Origin: Methylophaga thalassica
GTDB taxonomy: Bacteria; Pseudomonadota; Gammaproteobacteria; Nitrosococcales; Methylophagaceae
DNA: 64,000 nucleotides
NCBI RefSeq assembly: GCF_030159795.1
Contig: NZ_BSND01000003.1
Coordinates: forward strand, 186,001-250,000
Direction: 5' to 3'
Below, piece after piece: positions 18,832-27,959 of this stretch. Both the position numbers and the translations under genes were made by a program. The notes below the pieces were generated by a model. That model saw nothing but the letters and a program-made list of their open reading frames with translations, was not told the DNA's origin and made no database searches. The stretch's first letter is position 1. Every line of letters begins with the position of its first letter.

Positions 18832-20082
18832 TTATATAGGGCAGACAAAATTCACTGCCTCTTCTAACTCCAGCGGCTGGCTAATGAAATAGCCTTGTAT
18901 TTTTTTGATGCCGAGCCGAACCAGCTCTTGGAATTCTTGCTCTGTTTCTACGCCTTCGGCTAAAACTTCGCATGAGGTTTCTTTGGCATAAGCAAGTAAC
19001 GCAGCGGTTAGTGCTTTTCTGGATGTATCAGTATCAATATTTCTGATTAGGCTGATGTCCAATTTGATTATATCTGCACCCAGTTCCAAGATATGATGAA
19101 GGCTGGAATAACCAGCACCAACATCGTCAATGGCAAGACGCACACCTTGTTTTCGCAGTGACTGTATAGCTTTACGAAAGGCATGATAGTCTGTTATATG
19201 GGCATGTTCAGTGACTTCAAGAATAATTTTTTTATTAAATATATGCTGGTCTAAAGCTCTTTCAACGGCACCATTTATCACGTACTCAGGTGATATGTTT
19301 AGAGAAAAATTGATGTCGGCTGGGAAAAGATTCATCTTATCAAGGGCCGCTGTAATAGCCATTATTTCAAGCTCCTCTCCCAGGCCGGCAAATTGAGCTT
19401 CTTCAAACCAGATATCTGGCGTGCGATATGGTGTGTTGAGAAAACGGGATAAACACTCATAACCAATCACTCTTTTTTCGTCGACGTGATATATCGGTTG
19501 GAAAACAGTTTTGATGTGTTTATTTGATAAGACTTTGCTGACTCGTCTTTTGATTTGATTTTCTTCCTGACTCTTGATCAGTTGCTTATCAATTTGACGG
19601 GCAGCTATGTCAGCAAAAATTTTCATTAGCGCTAAGTCTCGTTCGCTTAGCGTTGTGTCAGGCGTATGACTGAAACAACAGAAAGTACCATAGACTTCAT
19701 CATCATTAAGTACGATGGGCACACCTAAGTAGCTACCAATATCCAGCTCTTGTGTAATCGGCATCGATTTAGTCAATGGATTTTCTGAAGTATCAGCAAT
19801 GATTTCATCCAGCTCACCATCAACAATCTTGCGACAGTAAGTCAGTTCAGTAGGGTCAGCGTGTCCGGGTTTTAGAGAAATGTCTCGTTCTGCTGAATCG
19901 ACCACTTCAATTTTTCGTATTTGATCGGTGAACTCGGAGGTAAAAGCAACATCCATCTCCAGATGTTTACGGATAACAGACAAAATATAGCTTAAGTTAT
20001 CAGTTATTTCTGTTGCTTCTGTTAAGGATAATTCGTTTTCTAATCCTTTGAGGATGGTCTCTCGCATTACCATGTTATCCAT
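18832..20082 (-). CDS. GAF-EAL cyclic-di-GMP phosphodiesterase
   Basis: The 416-residue cytoplasmic protein has a GAF-type sensor at about 25-165 (SYLGVPIVLNDDEVYGTFCCFSH is typical) and an EAL domain at about 180-410. The signature motif is ECL within GYECLSRFL instead of EAL, but the catalytic Glu is kept. Other active-site elements are present: NISPEY, EVTEH, the double Asp in IDDVGAGYSSL, KLD, EGVET and a C-terminal QGYFISQPL. It probably hydrolyses c-di-GMP to pGpG in response to a signal on GAF. It is not in an operon. Confidence 0.9.
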   Translation of the reverse strand: MDNMVMRETILKGLENELSLTEATEITDNLSYILSVIRKHLEMDVAFTSEFTDQIRKIEVVDSAERDISLKPGHADPTELTYCRKIVDGELDEIIADTSENPLTKSMPITQELDIGSYLGVPIVLNDDEVYGTFCCFSHTPDTTLSERDLALMKIFADIAARQIDKQLIKSQEENQIKRRVSKVLSNKHIKTVFQPIYHVDEKRVIGYECLSRFLNTPYRTPDIWFEEAQFAGLGEELEIMAITAALDKMNLFPADINFSLNISPEYVINGAVERALDQHIFNKKIILEVTEHAHITDYHAFRKAIQSLRKQGVRLAIDDVGAGYSSLHHILELGADIIKLDISLIRNIDTDTSRKALTAALLAYAKETSCEVLAEGVETEQEFQELVRLGIKKIQGYFISQPLELEEAVNFVCPI

Positions 20083-20195
20083 CTACTATTGGCCTGCCTT
20101 GGTATTGTCGTTAAATGATTACCAATATTTTATATTTTGTCGAGAATGGTGTTTTTAACTTTGGTTAATTTTGGATTTTTTAAATCAACACAACA

Positions 20196-20618
20196 TTATA
20201 AAAGTGTGATGGCGCACAGGACTAATAGTGCGATATTTGCCAGTAAACCAATCATGAAAAATACTGTTCTTGGGCTGGGGTTTTTTTCAGTGGCAATTTT
20301 GTAATATAAGGCCATATGGATAATTCGTGCGATGGCAAATACCCAGATAAAAATCCCCGTCCATAGAGCATTGGCGCCAATAAGAATTGCCATAAATGAT
20401 GTTCCAAGCATCAAAGGCAGGTTTTCCAGTGAGTTCATAAAGGTGCGGTGGGCACGGAACACAAATGAGGAATGACTCAAGTGTTCATCAATTTTTCCTG
20501 GAATGGCACCCGGTTGTGAGGCTTTGGTCTTACTGGCAATAAACCATTGCACTAACAGCGTTAACAAGATGATAAATAAACCGGTAAATGCGATGTGGTA
20601 TACGTTTTCTAATGTCAC
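20196..20618 (-). CDS. MAPEG-family membrane protein
   Basis: This 140-residue protein has four membrane helices and the MAPEG pattern: an early RAHRTFMNSLENLPLML segment, then ARIIHMALYY near residue 95. The family includes membrane glutathione transferases and eicosanoid enzymes; bacterial members are mostly uncharacterised. The start is GTG at 20618 with a clear AGGAG upstream. The preceding membrane gene would end only 13 bases before this start once its frameshift is corrected. It is last in a four-gene minus-strand cluster. Confidence 0.85.
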   Translation of the reverse strand: MTLENVYHIAFTGLFIILLTLLVQWFIASKTKASQPGAIPGKIDEHLSHSSFVFRAHRTFMNSLENLPLMLGTSFMAILIGANALWTGIFIWVFAIARIIHMALYYKIATEKNPSPRTVFFMIGLLANIALLVLCAITLL

Positions 20619-20631
20619 AATATGTCTCCTT

Positions 20632-21220
20632 TTAGTTTTGTGCGATTAAGGCAACTGCACCAAGGATAGCCAACAGCCACAGTACGCCCCCCTATGAATA
20701 AGGCGGCATAGCCTCGCCAGTCGTAGCGTGAGTTAATGGCGCCAATCGGGTCGTCCTTAAGCATATTGATTTTGTCTTGTAGCTCAATCAATGGGTAAAC
20801 ACTCAGGTAAAACAATACCAGCCAGATAATATTGAAATATTCAGGTACCACATGATTATCAGCTAAGGTGCTTGCGAGGTTGCCAAGAATGACCAGTAAG
20901 ACAAACATGGTTGCGAGAAAACCTAAATGTTTATTCTCCGGAATGTCTTGGCGCAACATACTCTGTTTGATGCGTTTAGTTAATGCATGAGTGAAAAAAA
21001 TAGAAAATATGCCACGCATCACCGGCATAATTTTGCCATCGATAAAAGGCTGCTGAAGTTTCCAGTTTTTATAAAACCAATAGATACCATATAAACCAAA
21101 TGTGGCGAGATAAAGCCATTTCAGCTTGGTGGTGGATACAGAAAAGTAGGCTTGATCTCCAGCAGCAGGGTCAATATCCGTTTCCATAGCGATATGAGCT
21201 GTTTGTGTTTCTAATTCCAT
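20632..21220 (-). pseudogene. Four-helix membrane protein with a frameshift in a G6 run
   Basis: I do not assign a family with certainty; the segment TKLKWLYLATFGLYGIYWFYKNW resembles DUF4234-like membrane proteins. The start is ATG 21220, preceded by GAGG, which avoids overlap with the upstream gene. Near the C-terminus the coding strand reads ATAGGGGGGCGT (C-run at 20687-20692). As written, the frame turns into RTVAVGYPWCSCLNRT and runs over the next start. With one G fewer it becomes GGVLWLLAILGAVALIAQN and stops at 20632, a normal hydrophobic end just before the MAPEG ribosome site. It is either a sequencing error or a recent indel. Confidence 0.7.
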
Positions 21221-21251
21221 TTTAGCCTCGTATTCATGATTAACACTGTTT

Positions 21252-21638
21252 TTATTTGTTCTGAAGAATGGCATGTCCATAAGAGTTATCAATAGCACAT
21301 CGCCAGATATCATCGCTGTTTTTGACAAAGACATATGTCGCTTGTCTTGTGGTCGGTTCAGCACCAGGTGCAGAGATAATGGTATTGGCTAGTACCAGAG
21401 CGCTATCACCGGTTTCTAAAATTTCTAATGCCGCCTGTTTTATCTGTAAACCATGTTGAAAATAAACAACAATCTTCTCAAATGCCTGACGGATCTGAGC
21501 TTTGCCGATCGCATTCATGCCGGGTTGTACCACTAGCAGCGCATCGTCAGTGTAAATATCTAATAATGTATCGAAGTCTTCTGCGATGATGGCTTCGTCT
21601 GCTGCTTTGATCTGACTGATGATTGGATGCTCTGTCAT
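21252..21638 (-). CDS. SnoaL/NTF2-like small protein
   Basis: The 128-residue protein has the cone-shaped alpha+beta NTF2 pattern: an N-terminal helix IKAADEAIIAEDFDTLLDIY, then TDDALLVVQPGMNAIGKAQIRQAFE, and beta strands ending in TYVFVKNSDDIWRCAIDNS. This matches DUF4440/SnoaL-like ketosteroid-isomerase fold proteins, which act as small ligand-binding or isomerase domains. Its ATG overlaps the stop of the upstream GNAT-nitrilase by 4 bases, so a linked function is likely though unknown. Confidence 0.8.
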   Translation of the reverse strand: MTEHPIISQIKAADEAIIAEDFDTLLDIYTDDALLVVQPGMNAIGKAQIRQAFEKIVVYFQHGLQIKQAALEILETGDSALVLANTIISAPGAEPTTRQATYVFVKNSDDIWRCAIDNSYGHAILQNK

Positions 21639-23167
21639 TTAGTTTTGCCGTTCCACTTTAGTGTGTAGAGTTCAGTTCGTCGGTCTTTTAGGTTATTTAC
21701 TGAGCCCTCACTGCGAGTCAGTTTGAGTTTATCCAAGTCCAGATCAGAGAACATAATCATCTCGGTATTTGGAGTTGTTTCAGCCATCACGGCATCGTGA
21801 GGATAGGAAAAATCAGAAGGGGAGAACACCGCCGCCTGAGAATATTGCACATCCAAATTTTCTACCTGAGGCAAGTTGCCGCAACTGCCACAAATGACTA
21901 CATAACATTCATTTTCAATGGCGCGAGCCTGGGCACAGTGACGTACCCGAAGATAACCATTTTTGGTATCAGTCCAATACGGTACAAAAAGAATATCCAT
22001 ATCCTGTTGTGCCAATAAACGAGCCAGCTCAGGAAATTCGACGTCATAACAAATCAATATGCCAACACGACCTGCATCGGTTTCAAAGACTTGTAATTGA
22101 TCACCGCCTTCAATCACCCAGTCACGACGTTCATGTGGGGTGATATGAACTTTGGTTTGTCGTTCAATCGTGCCATCGCGACGGCACAGATAGCTAACAT
22201 TATAGAGAACATCGTCCTCCAATAATGGCATGGAGCCGGTGATGATATTGATGTTATAGCTCACTGCCATTTGCGACATTTCTGTTTTAAAACGTTCAGT
22301 AAAGCTGGCTAAAAAACGAATCGCTTCGGTTTGATTGCGTTGATCGGGGCTAAGTCCCATTAATGGAGAGTTGAAAAACTCAGGAAACAGGGCAAAGTCG
22401 CTTTTATAGCTGGATAAGGCATCAATGAAATATTCGACCTGACTTAACAATTCTTCAACAGACTCGACTTCACGCATCTGCCACTGAATCGCGCCGATAC
22501 GAACCTGAGTTTTCCGGGTCTCAATAACGGTACTTTCCGGTTCATAAAAAATGTTGCGCCACTCCAGTAACGTCGCGTAACCCTGAGATTTTTCGTCTTC
22601 AGGCAGGTATTGCTTTAATAAACGCGTCACCTGAAAGTCATTCGATAACTGAAAGGTGAGAATGGGATCATAAATACGTTTGTTTTTGACGGCCTCAAAA
22701 TACTCGGCAGGCGTCATTTCGTCAGCATACTGGTGATAATTTGGAATACGGCCACCGGCCAGAATGGCTCTAAGATTATGTTGGCGACACAGCTCTTTTC
22801 TTGCTTCGTATAAACGACGGCCTAGGCGGTAACCCCGATAATCTGGATGAATTAGTACATCCAGCCCATATAGAGCGTCACCATTTTTATTATTCAGAAT
22901 GGTTTCTTTTTTACTGATTAAATCATCGTAGGTATGCGGATTACTGAAACGTTGATAGTTCACTTGTACCGACAAGGCCACACCGATAATGGTGTCGTGA
23001 TCGATAATACAAATCTGGCCTTCAGGTAAGTCATCAATCAGTTTGAAAATAGTATGTTCTGGCCAGGCGCCACCAATATCATCGTAAATTTTATCCATCA
23101 ATAATTTGAGTTGGGGATAATCGGATTTTTCCAAGTTACGAATCTTGATGTGCAGATCTTCAGGCAT
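21635..23167 (-). CDS. GNAT acetyltransferase fused to a nitrilase-family amidohydrolase
   Basis: This 510-residue two-domain protein carries a GNAT domain at about 1-200 (DVLIHPDYRGYRLGRRLYEARKEL is the acetyl-CoA loop) and a carbon-nitrogen hydrolase domain at about 225-500. The hydrolase triad is visible: Glu in LFPEFF, Lys in TKVHITPHER and Cys in ILICYDVEFPE. The fusion is recurrent in proteobacteria, but its substrate is unproven. It heads the cluster with the SnoaL-like, membrane and MAPEG genes. All residues needed for both activities seem intact. Confidence 0.9.
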   Translation of the reverse strand: MPEDLHIKIRNLEKSDYPQLKLLMDKIYDDIGGAWPEHTIFKLIDDLPEGQICIIDHDTIIGVALSVQVNYQRFSNPHTYDDLISKKETILNNKNGDALYGLDVLIHPDYRGYRLGRRLYEARKELCRQHNLRAILAGGRIPNYHQYADEMTPAEYFEAVKNKRIYDPILTFQLSNDFQVTRLLKQYLPEDEKSQGYATLLEWRNIFYEPESTVIETRKTQVRIGAIQWQMREVESVEELLSQVEYFIDALSSYKSDFALFPEFFNSPLMGLSPDQRNQTEAIRFLASFTERFKTEMSQMAVSYNINIITGSMPLLEDDVLYNVSYLCRRDGTIERQTKVHITPHERRDWVIEGGDQLQVFETDAGRVGILICYDVEFPELARLLAQQDMDILFVPYWTDTKNGYLRVRHCAQARAIENECYVVICGSCGNLPQVENLDVQYSQAAVFSPSDFSYPHDAVMAETTPNTEMIMFSDLDLDKLKLTRSEGSVNNLKDRRTELYTLKWNGKTK

Positions 23168-23265
23168 AAGGTTCCTTTATCAGTTGACACATACAGCATA
23201 GGTGAGTCACTAATAATATAAAAGTCAGTGTGAAAAATTTGACAGGAAAATGAGGGGTTGGAAAG

Positions 23266-23301
23266 TAAAAAAATAGCCAGCCTCTTTAAAGAGACTGGCT
23301 G
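23266..23301 (-). terminator. Rho-independent terminator of the chemoreceptor at 23317
   Basis: On the minus strand GCCAGTCTCTTT and AAAGAGGCTGGC form a 12-base stem with one T-G wobble, followed by TATTTTTTT. It lies just after the receptor stop and before the GNAT-nitrilase gene. Confidence 0.9.
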
Positions 23302-23316
23302 GATCATCTTTATAAG

Positions 23317-25287
23317 TTAGGAAACCTGGAATCGCATTACCTGAATTTTGAGTTTGGCACTTAAGTCTGCAATTTCATTATTGGCTGATGATATTTGTTG
23401 AGAAGCCGTGGCATTACTCTCTGAAATAATCTGAATATTGTGGACGTTGTTGTTCACTTCCTCGACAACGTAGCTTTGCTCTTCAGCTGCTGTGGCGATT
23501 TGAGCATTCATTTCAGTGATGGATGAAACGACAGAAGTGATGCTATTCAATGATTCGGTTGCCTGGCTGGTTTTCTCAGCCAAAGCACTGACGCTGAGCT
23601 TATTGGAATTCATTGAGTTAACTGCGTCGTCAGCATTGGACTGTAATGTGGCGATAAGCTGTTCAATTTCCAATGTTGATTCTTGTGTCTTTTGTGCCAG
23701 TGAGCGAACCTCATCTGCAACAACAGCAAAGCCTCTGCCTTGTTCTCCAGCACGAGCAGCTTCTATAGCGGCATTCAATGCCAGTAAATTCGTTTGTTCG
23801 GCGATGCTTTTAATCACGTCTAACACTGTTTCAATGTTGACACTACCTGTTTTGAGCGTTTGAATAACCCCCGATGAATCCTCAATTTCATTCACTAAAC
23901 GCCCGATAGATTCCACCATCTGTTTGATAACCAGCTGACCTGAGCGAACTTCGCGATCACCATTGGATGCGGCTAGAGAAGCCTGTTCCGTATTGGTGGC
24001 GACTTCACGAACAGTGGCTGTCATTTCATTAATGGCGGTGGCGACCAGACTGGTTTCATTTTGCTGTTTAAGGATGTTTTGTGTGGAATCTCTTGTCACA
24101 CTGGAGGTTTCTTCAGCAGCAGTAGATAGATGTTCAGTTGCCAGTGCAATTTCTCTTATCAGTTGTTCTAATTGGGCGACAAATTGATTGAAATTATCCG
24201 CAAACTGACCCAGCTCATCCTTGTTATCAATATCGATACGTAGGGTCAGGTTACCATCAGCCACTTTGTCCATAACGCCTTTCATTTTTTCAATGGGGTT
24301 AACGATGCCCTGCGCGAGTTTGAAAGAAATAAATATGCCAGCGATAGCCGCAATGGCATAGACAAGGTAGCTAAAGCGCTCTGTTTTGATGATATTGGTT
24401 TTTGCCTGTTCTCCCTGCTCAATCATTGACTTAAACACACTGTCTTTCAGAGCCTGCGTTTTACTGGAAATGATAGGGCCATTTGTGTCCAACACATTAT
24501 TGATAGCATTGTTTCTTTTTGTAATAGCTGCCACTAATTCGATAAAACCGTTTTTATACGCTTCGATTTTTATGGCTGCTTCACGGGCAGACTGCAAGCT
24601 TTGATTGTCTATTGTGTTGGCGAGTAATTCTTCTAACCATTGTTGGGTGGATTCAAGTTCTTTTTGAGCCAGGTTGTTATCATCAATACTATTGGTATCT
24701 AAATATTTGAAGACATAGAGTCGAGATAATAAAAAAGACTTAAGTGTTTCCCCTGCATAAAAAGTGGCTTCGATATCATAGTTATCGTGGGCAGAATTCA
24801 GTATGCCATCTAAACTTTTTTCAGCTAACTTCCCATTTTTATTTAAGTTGTCATAAACGATGTTATTTCTGATGGACATGTTAGCGACAACATCATTATG
24901 AAAAGCCTCATCATAACGACTGTTTAATTCATCAATTTCATTAATCAGCTTGACGCGATCTGGTGCTTTAATCTCTGCCTGAGCCGTAGTAATAAGCTGT
25001 TGTAATTCGTCAGCTATCGTCTTAAATTTTTCTACATTACTGTTATCGGAAGTCTTGATATAGTTTTTCACCTGCAGCCTTTTCTCATTCACTTTGTTCA
25101 TGATTTGGGCAGCTAAATCCGTATCCGGTGCTAAGTTGTAAACAACATTATCAATGTTATTAGAGACAGTTTTGAGGTTTGTTGTGATGACGATGAGTAG
25201 GATAGTGAGCATCACAGTCATGACAGCAGGTGGAATCATCGATTTTTTCATCACTGATGCATTGTGATAAATGTTTCCTATGCTCAT
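23317..25287 (-). CDS. Methyl-accepting chemotaxis protein with helical-bundle sensor
   Basis: I start at ATG 25287 (656 residues), which has GGAG seven bases upstream; a longer frame from 25326 lacks this. The receptor has a membrane helix near 20-40, an all-helical periplasmic domain of about 260 residues (many Asn and Lys, no Cache-like strands, likely an HBM or extended four-helix bundle), a second membrane helix near 310, HAMP, and a signalling domain with the tip [24 protein letters not shown]. No CheR tether is present at the end. It diverges from the double-receiver gene at 25548. Confidence 0.92.
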   Translation of the reverse strand: MSIGNIYHNASVMKKSMIPPAVMTVMLTILLIVITTNLKTVSNNIDNVVYNLAPDTDLAAQIMNKVNEKRLQVKNYIKTSDNSNVEKFKTIADELQQLITTAQAEIKAPDRVKLINEIDELNSRYDEAFHNDVVANMSIRNNIVYDNLNKNGKLAEKSLDGILNSAHDNYDIEATFYAGETLKSFLLSRLYVFKYLDTNSIDDNNLAQKELESTQQWLEELLANTIDNQSLQSAREAAIKIEAYKNGFIELVAAITKRNNAINNVLDTNGPIISSKTQALKDSVFKSMIEQGEQAKTNIIKTERFSYLVYAIAAIAGIFISFKLAQGIVNPIEKMKGVMDKVADGNLTLRIDIDNKDELGQFADNFNQFVAQLEQLIREIALATEHLSTAAEETSSVTRDSTQNILKQQNETSLVATAINEMTATVREVATNTEQASLAASNGDREVRSGQLVIKQMVESIGRLVNEIEDSSGVIQTLKTGSVNIETVLDVIKSIAEQTNLLALNAAIEAARAGEQGRGFAVVADEVRSLAQKTQESTLEIEQLIATLQSNADDAVNSMNSNKLSVSALAEKTSQATESLNSITSVVSSITEMNAQIATAAEEQSYVVEEVNNNVHNIQIISESNATASQQISSANNEIADLSAKLKIQVMRFQVS

Positions 25288-25547
25288 ATTTACTCCTCGA
25301 GAAAACGTCTGCAGTTGGCAAGACATGGTTCATAACTACCTTTAATCCTTAACGACCTTAAAAAATGAAAATTTAGTAATTTAATGATGAGTTTTGTTAA
25401 TCCAAAGCTAACTAGCTAATAGTTAGGAGAAAAGTATTAAAGTTGACTGCTATTAATCTACAAGCACAATCGCGACTTTAGATTATGAAGCTTTGTTTCT
25501 TCTTGCTATATTAGGCTTAGCCTGTTTTATAACAACGGAGTTGGACT

Positions 25548-26348
25548 ATGGCTTCAGTGAGTTTGTCGGATTTGTCGATTGTTCTAGTAGAGCCATCTTC
25601 AACCCAACGGAAAATTATTGTCACCCACCTGCAACAGGCCGGTGTATATAACATTGAGGGTGTGGCTTCCGGTATGGAAGCGTTAAAAATCATGATGCAA
25701 TACCCGCCAGATCTGGTGATTAGTGCTTTGCATTTACCGGATATGGATGCAGCAAAACTGATTGCATTAGCTCGTAAGATCAAAAGTGAAACCAATATTC
25801 ACTTTATGCTGGTCTCTAGTGAAACCCGTTTTGAAGAATTAGACGATGTTCGCCAAGCTGGAATTGTGGCACTGCTGCCAAAACCTTTCGATAGTCATGA
25901 TTTAGAAAAAGCCCTGGCAACCACCATTGACTTCATGGAACCTGCCAGGCTTGAGTTAGATAACTATGATATTACAGCACTTAAAGTGCTGGTCGTTGAC
26001 GATAGCCTGACTGCCCGAAACCACATTACTCGTGTGTTAAAAAATCTGGGGATGAGTGATATCTCCAAGGCGAATGATGGCAAGCAGGGGGCAGAAGCCG
26101 TTAAAAATAATGAGTTTGATCTTATTTTTACCGACTTGAATATGCCCAATATGGATGGCAAACAATTAGTGGAATATGTGCGTAACGAACTTAATAATGC
26201 GTTTATTCCCATTATCATGGTCACCAGTGATGACGATGCTGCCCGTTTGGGTGAAGTGAAAGCCGCAGGTGTCACCGCCATTTGTGATAAACCCTTTGAA
26301 CCGGAAGCAATACGCCAATTATTAGTCAGGGTGTTTGATGCGGATTAA
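25548..26348 (+). CDS. Double-receiver response regulator with degenerate first domain
   Basis: The 266-residue protein is two CheY-like receiver domains with no output domain. The second (about 140-266) is complete: VVDDS, the phospho-acceptor Asp in FTDLNMPNMDG, the Ser after VT in MVTSDDD, and Lys in CDKPFEP. The first (about 8-125) has VEPSS instead of the acidic pair, and Ala60 where the acceptor Asp should be (VISALHLPDMD), so it cannot be phosphorylated in the usual way. It likely serves as a pseudo-receiver for docking. It diverges from a chemoreceptor and could be chemotaxis-linked. Confidence 0.9.
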   Translation: MASVSLSDLSIVLVEPSSTQRKIIVTHLQQAGVYNIEGVASGMEALKIMMQYPPDLVISALHLPDMDAAKLIALARKIKSETNIHFMLVSSETRFEELDDVRQAGIVALLPKPFDSHDLEKALATTIDFMEPARLELDNYDITALKVLVVDDSLTARNHITRVLKNLGMSDISKANDGKQGAEAVKNNEFDLIFTDLNMPNMDGKQLVEYVRNELNNAFIPIIMVTSDDDAARLGEVKAAGVTAICDKPFEPEAIRQLLVRVFDAD

Positions 26349-26439
26349 TTTATCTGCCACATCAGTCTTTTTCTTGGCTTAGATAAAAAACTCGTTCTGA
26401 ATCGATTCCATAGGTTACTTTTAAGTAACTAAGTCTCTG

Positions 26440-26468
26440 AAAAGTGCCGTCTTGCGGCACTTTTTTTT
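26440..26468 (+). terminator. Rho-independent terminator after the double-receiver gene
   Basis: AAAGTGCCG, loop TCTTG, CGGCACTTT and an uninterrupted T-run give a strong plus-strand terminator. A second small hairpin (GTTACT-TTTA-AGTAAC) lies just upstream. Confidence 0.9.
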
Positions 26469-26543
26469 CGCTCATACCATGTTTCCAACAAGCAATGTAA
26501 TTCCATTGTTTTTCATTATTTAAAAAGATTAGAGGAAACGATA

Positions 26544-27338
26544 ATGGCGGGTAGATTAGACAATAAAGTCATTTTAATCACAGGTGCGGGTGGTGGGCTG
26601 GGTAGTGAGCAGGTTCGGATGATGGCAAAAGAAGGGGCAAAAATTGTTGCTGCTAACTTAAAGCAAGATCCGATCATTGCTGATGAACAACCTGCTGATG
26701 CCCTCTGGAAAAAGACCGTTAATCTGGTTGAAGAAATAAACCAGAATGGCGGTGAAGCGATTGCTGTCGCACTTGATGTTACTCAGGAGCAAGACTGGAT
26801 TGATGCAGTAGCTGAAACCGAAAAGTACTTTGGTCGTCTGGATGTGCTGGTGAATAATGCCGGGATTTATTATCACGCGGGCTTATTAGAACACACCGTC
26901 GAGAAGTTTTACCAGATAGTGAATATCAATCAGCTAGGTGTTTTATTAGGCATGAAAGCCGCCGTACCAGCGATGAAACGTGCTGGTGGTGGTTCGATAG
27001 TCAACTTTGCTTCCATTTACGGTATTGCTGGGGCCGGTGTTTCAACCGCTTACCAGAGCACAAAAGGTGCTGTGCGTTTAATGACTAAATCCGCGGCAAT
27101 GGAGTTTGTCGGTGACAATATCCGCGTCAATGCGATTTGTCCGGGGATGTTTGACACCAACTTATTTGAAAGCAGTGTGCCAAAAGAGGAATGGGAACCG
27201 CTTATCTCAATGGTGCCGATGAAACGCTTTGGTAAACCTCAGGAAATCGCTTACGGCACGATTTTTCTGGCCTCTGATGAATCATCATTTATGACTGGCA
27301 CAGACTTGGTGATTGATGGTGGTTATACCTGCCCTTAG
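26544..27338 (+). CDS. Short-chain dehydrogenase/reductase
   Basis: This 264-residue classical SDR has the cofactor motif TGAGGGLGSEQ, NNAGIYYHAG, the catalytic Ser in NFASIYG and the YxxxK motif YQSTKGAV. The C-terminal MTGTDLVIDGGYTCP is typical. It resembles 3-alpha-hydroxysteroid/glucose dehydrogenase-like SDRs, but the substrate is not evident. GAGGAAACG precedes the ATG. It is flanked by two terminators and so transcribed alone. Confidence 0.9.
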   Translation: MAGRLDNKVILITGAGGGLGSEQVRMMAKEGAKIVAANLKQDPIIADEQPADALWKKTVNLVEEINQNGGEAIAVALDVTQEQDWIDAVAETEKYFGRLDVLVNNAGIYYHAGLLEHTVEKFYQIVNINQLGVLLGMKAAVPAMKRAGGGSIVNFASIYGIAGAGVSTAYQSTKGAVRLMTKSAAMEFVGDNIRVNAICPGMFDTNLFESSVPKEEWEPLISMVPMKRFGKPQEIAYGTIFLASDESSFMTGTDLVIDGGYTCP

Positions 27339-27353
27339 AAAGAAGTAATAGTC

Positions 27354-27390
27354 AAACCAATGAGAGAAGTGATATCTCTCATTGGTTTTT
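27354..27390 (+). terminator. Rho-independent terminator of the SDR gene
   Basis: AAACCAATGAGAGA and TCTCTCATTGGTTT form a 14-base perfect stem with a 7-base loop, then T-rich sequence. It directly adjoins the end of the convergent lipoprotein gene. Confidence 0.88.
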
Positions 27391-27394
27391 AATA

Positions 27395-27856
27395 TTATTT
27401 ACTGCATGTTCCTGTTTTTGCCATGTTTAAAGAGCTAATGTCTTTTTTGCCCTTTTCTTCATCAACAAGTTCTACACCGGCACCACCCACAAAAACACCT
27501 ATTTTCATATATTGTCTAATGAAATAATTTTTACCGGTTTCTGTATCCAACAACAAGTCGTTAGGTGAAAACTCTGATTCGGTAGCAATTTTATGCTGCT
27601 CATTACCTTTTACTTCTTTGTAAAAGAACATATCTGGTGCAGTCTCACCCAGACAATCTCCATCTACCCAAACATCTTTTTTAAGTGCACCACCAAAGCT
27701 GCCTGAGCGATAAACATACAAGCCTGAATTACCTTCTGAGGGAGTGTTGAATTGTTTTGCCAGTTCTGTATTTTCTTTGCTTTCCATTGGAACAGAAGCG
27801 CAACCAGATAGGAATGTTACTGCTACCAAAACAGCAGCAAATAATACTTTTTTCAT
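27395..27856 (-). CDS. DUF2846-type lipoprotein
   Basis: The 153-residue protein has a lipoprotein signal, MKKVLFAAVLVAVTFLSGC, with the lipobox LSGC and Ala at +2, so outer-membrane sorting is likely. The mature domain has GLYVYRSGSFGGALKKDVWVDG, then LGETAPDMFFYKEV, which matches DUF2846 in proteobacterial lipoproteins. No function is established. It stands alone on the minus strand between a terminator and the MFS gene. Confidence 0.8.
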   Translation of the reverse strand: MKKVLFAAVLVAVTFLSGCASVPMESKENTELAKQFNTPSEGNSGLYVYRSGSFGGALKKDVWVDGDCLGETAPDMFFYKEVKGNEQHKIATESEFSPNDLLLDTETGKNYFIRQYMKIGVFVGGAGVELVDEEKGKKDISSLNMAKTGTCSK

Positions 27857-27959
27857 CTACTTTCCTTGTTTTTAAATTTAAATGGAAAAATAACCTTATA
27901 TAACGTAAGTAATTTAAGGTTGATTTGATAATAACGGAAAATCTGTAGAATGAAAAAAA

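Noticed and set aside
25460-25500. Weak sigma-28 match upstream of the chemoreceptor at 23317
   Set aside because: The spacer is 15 bases but the -10 matches only five of eight positions, so it is not convincing.
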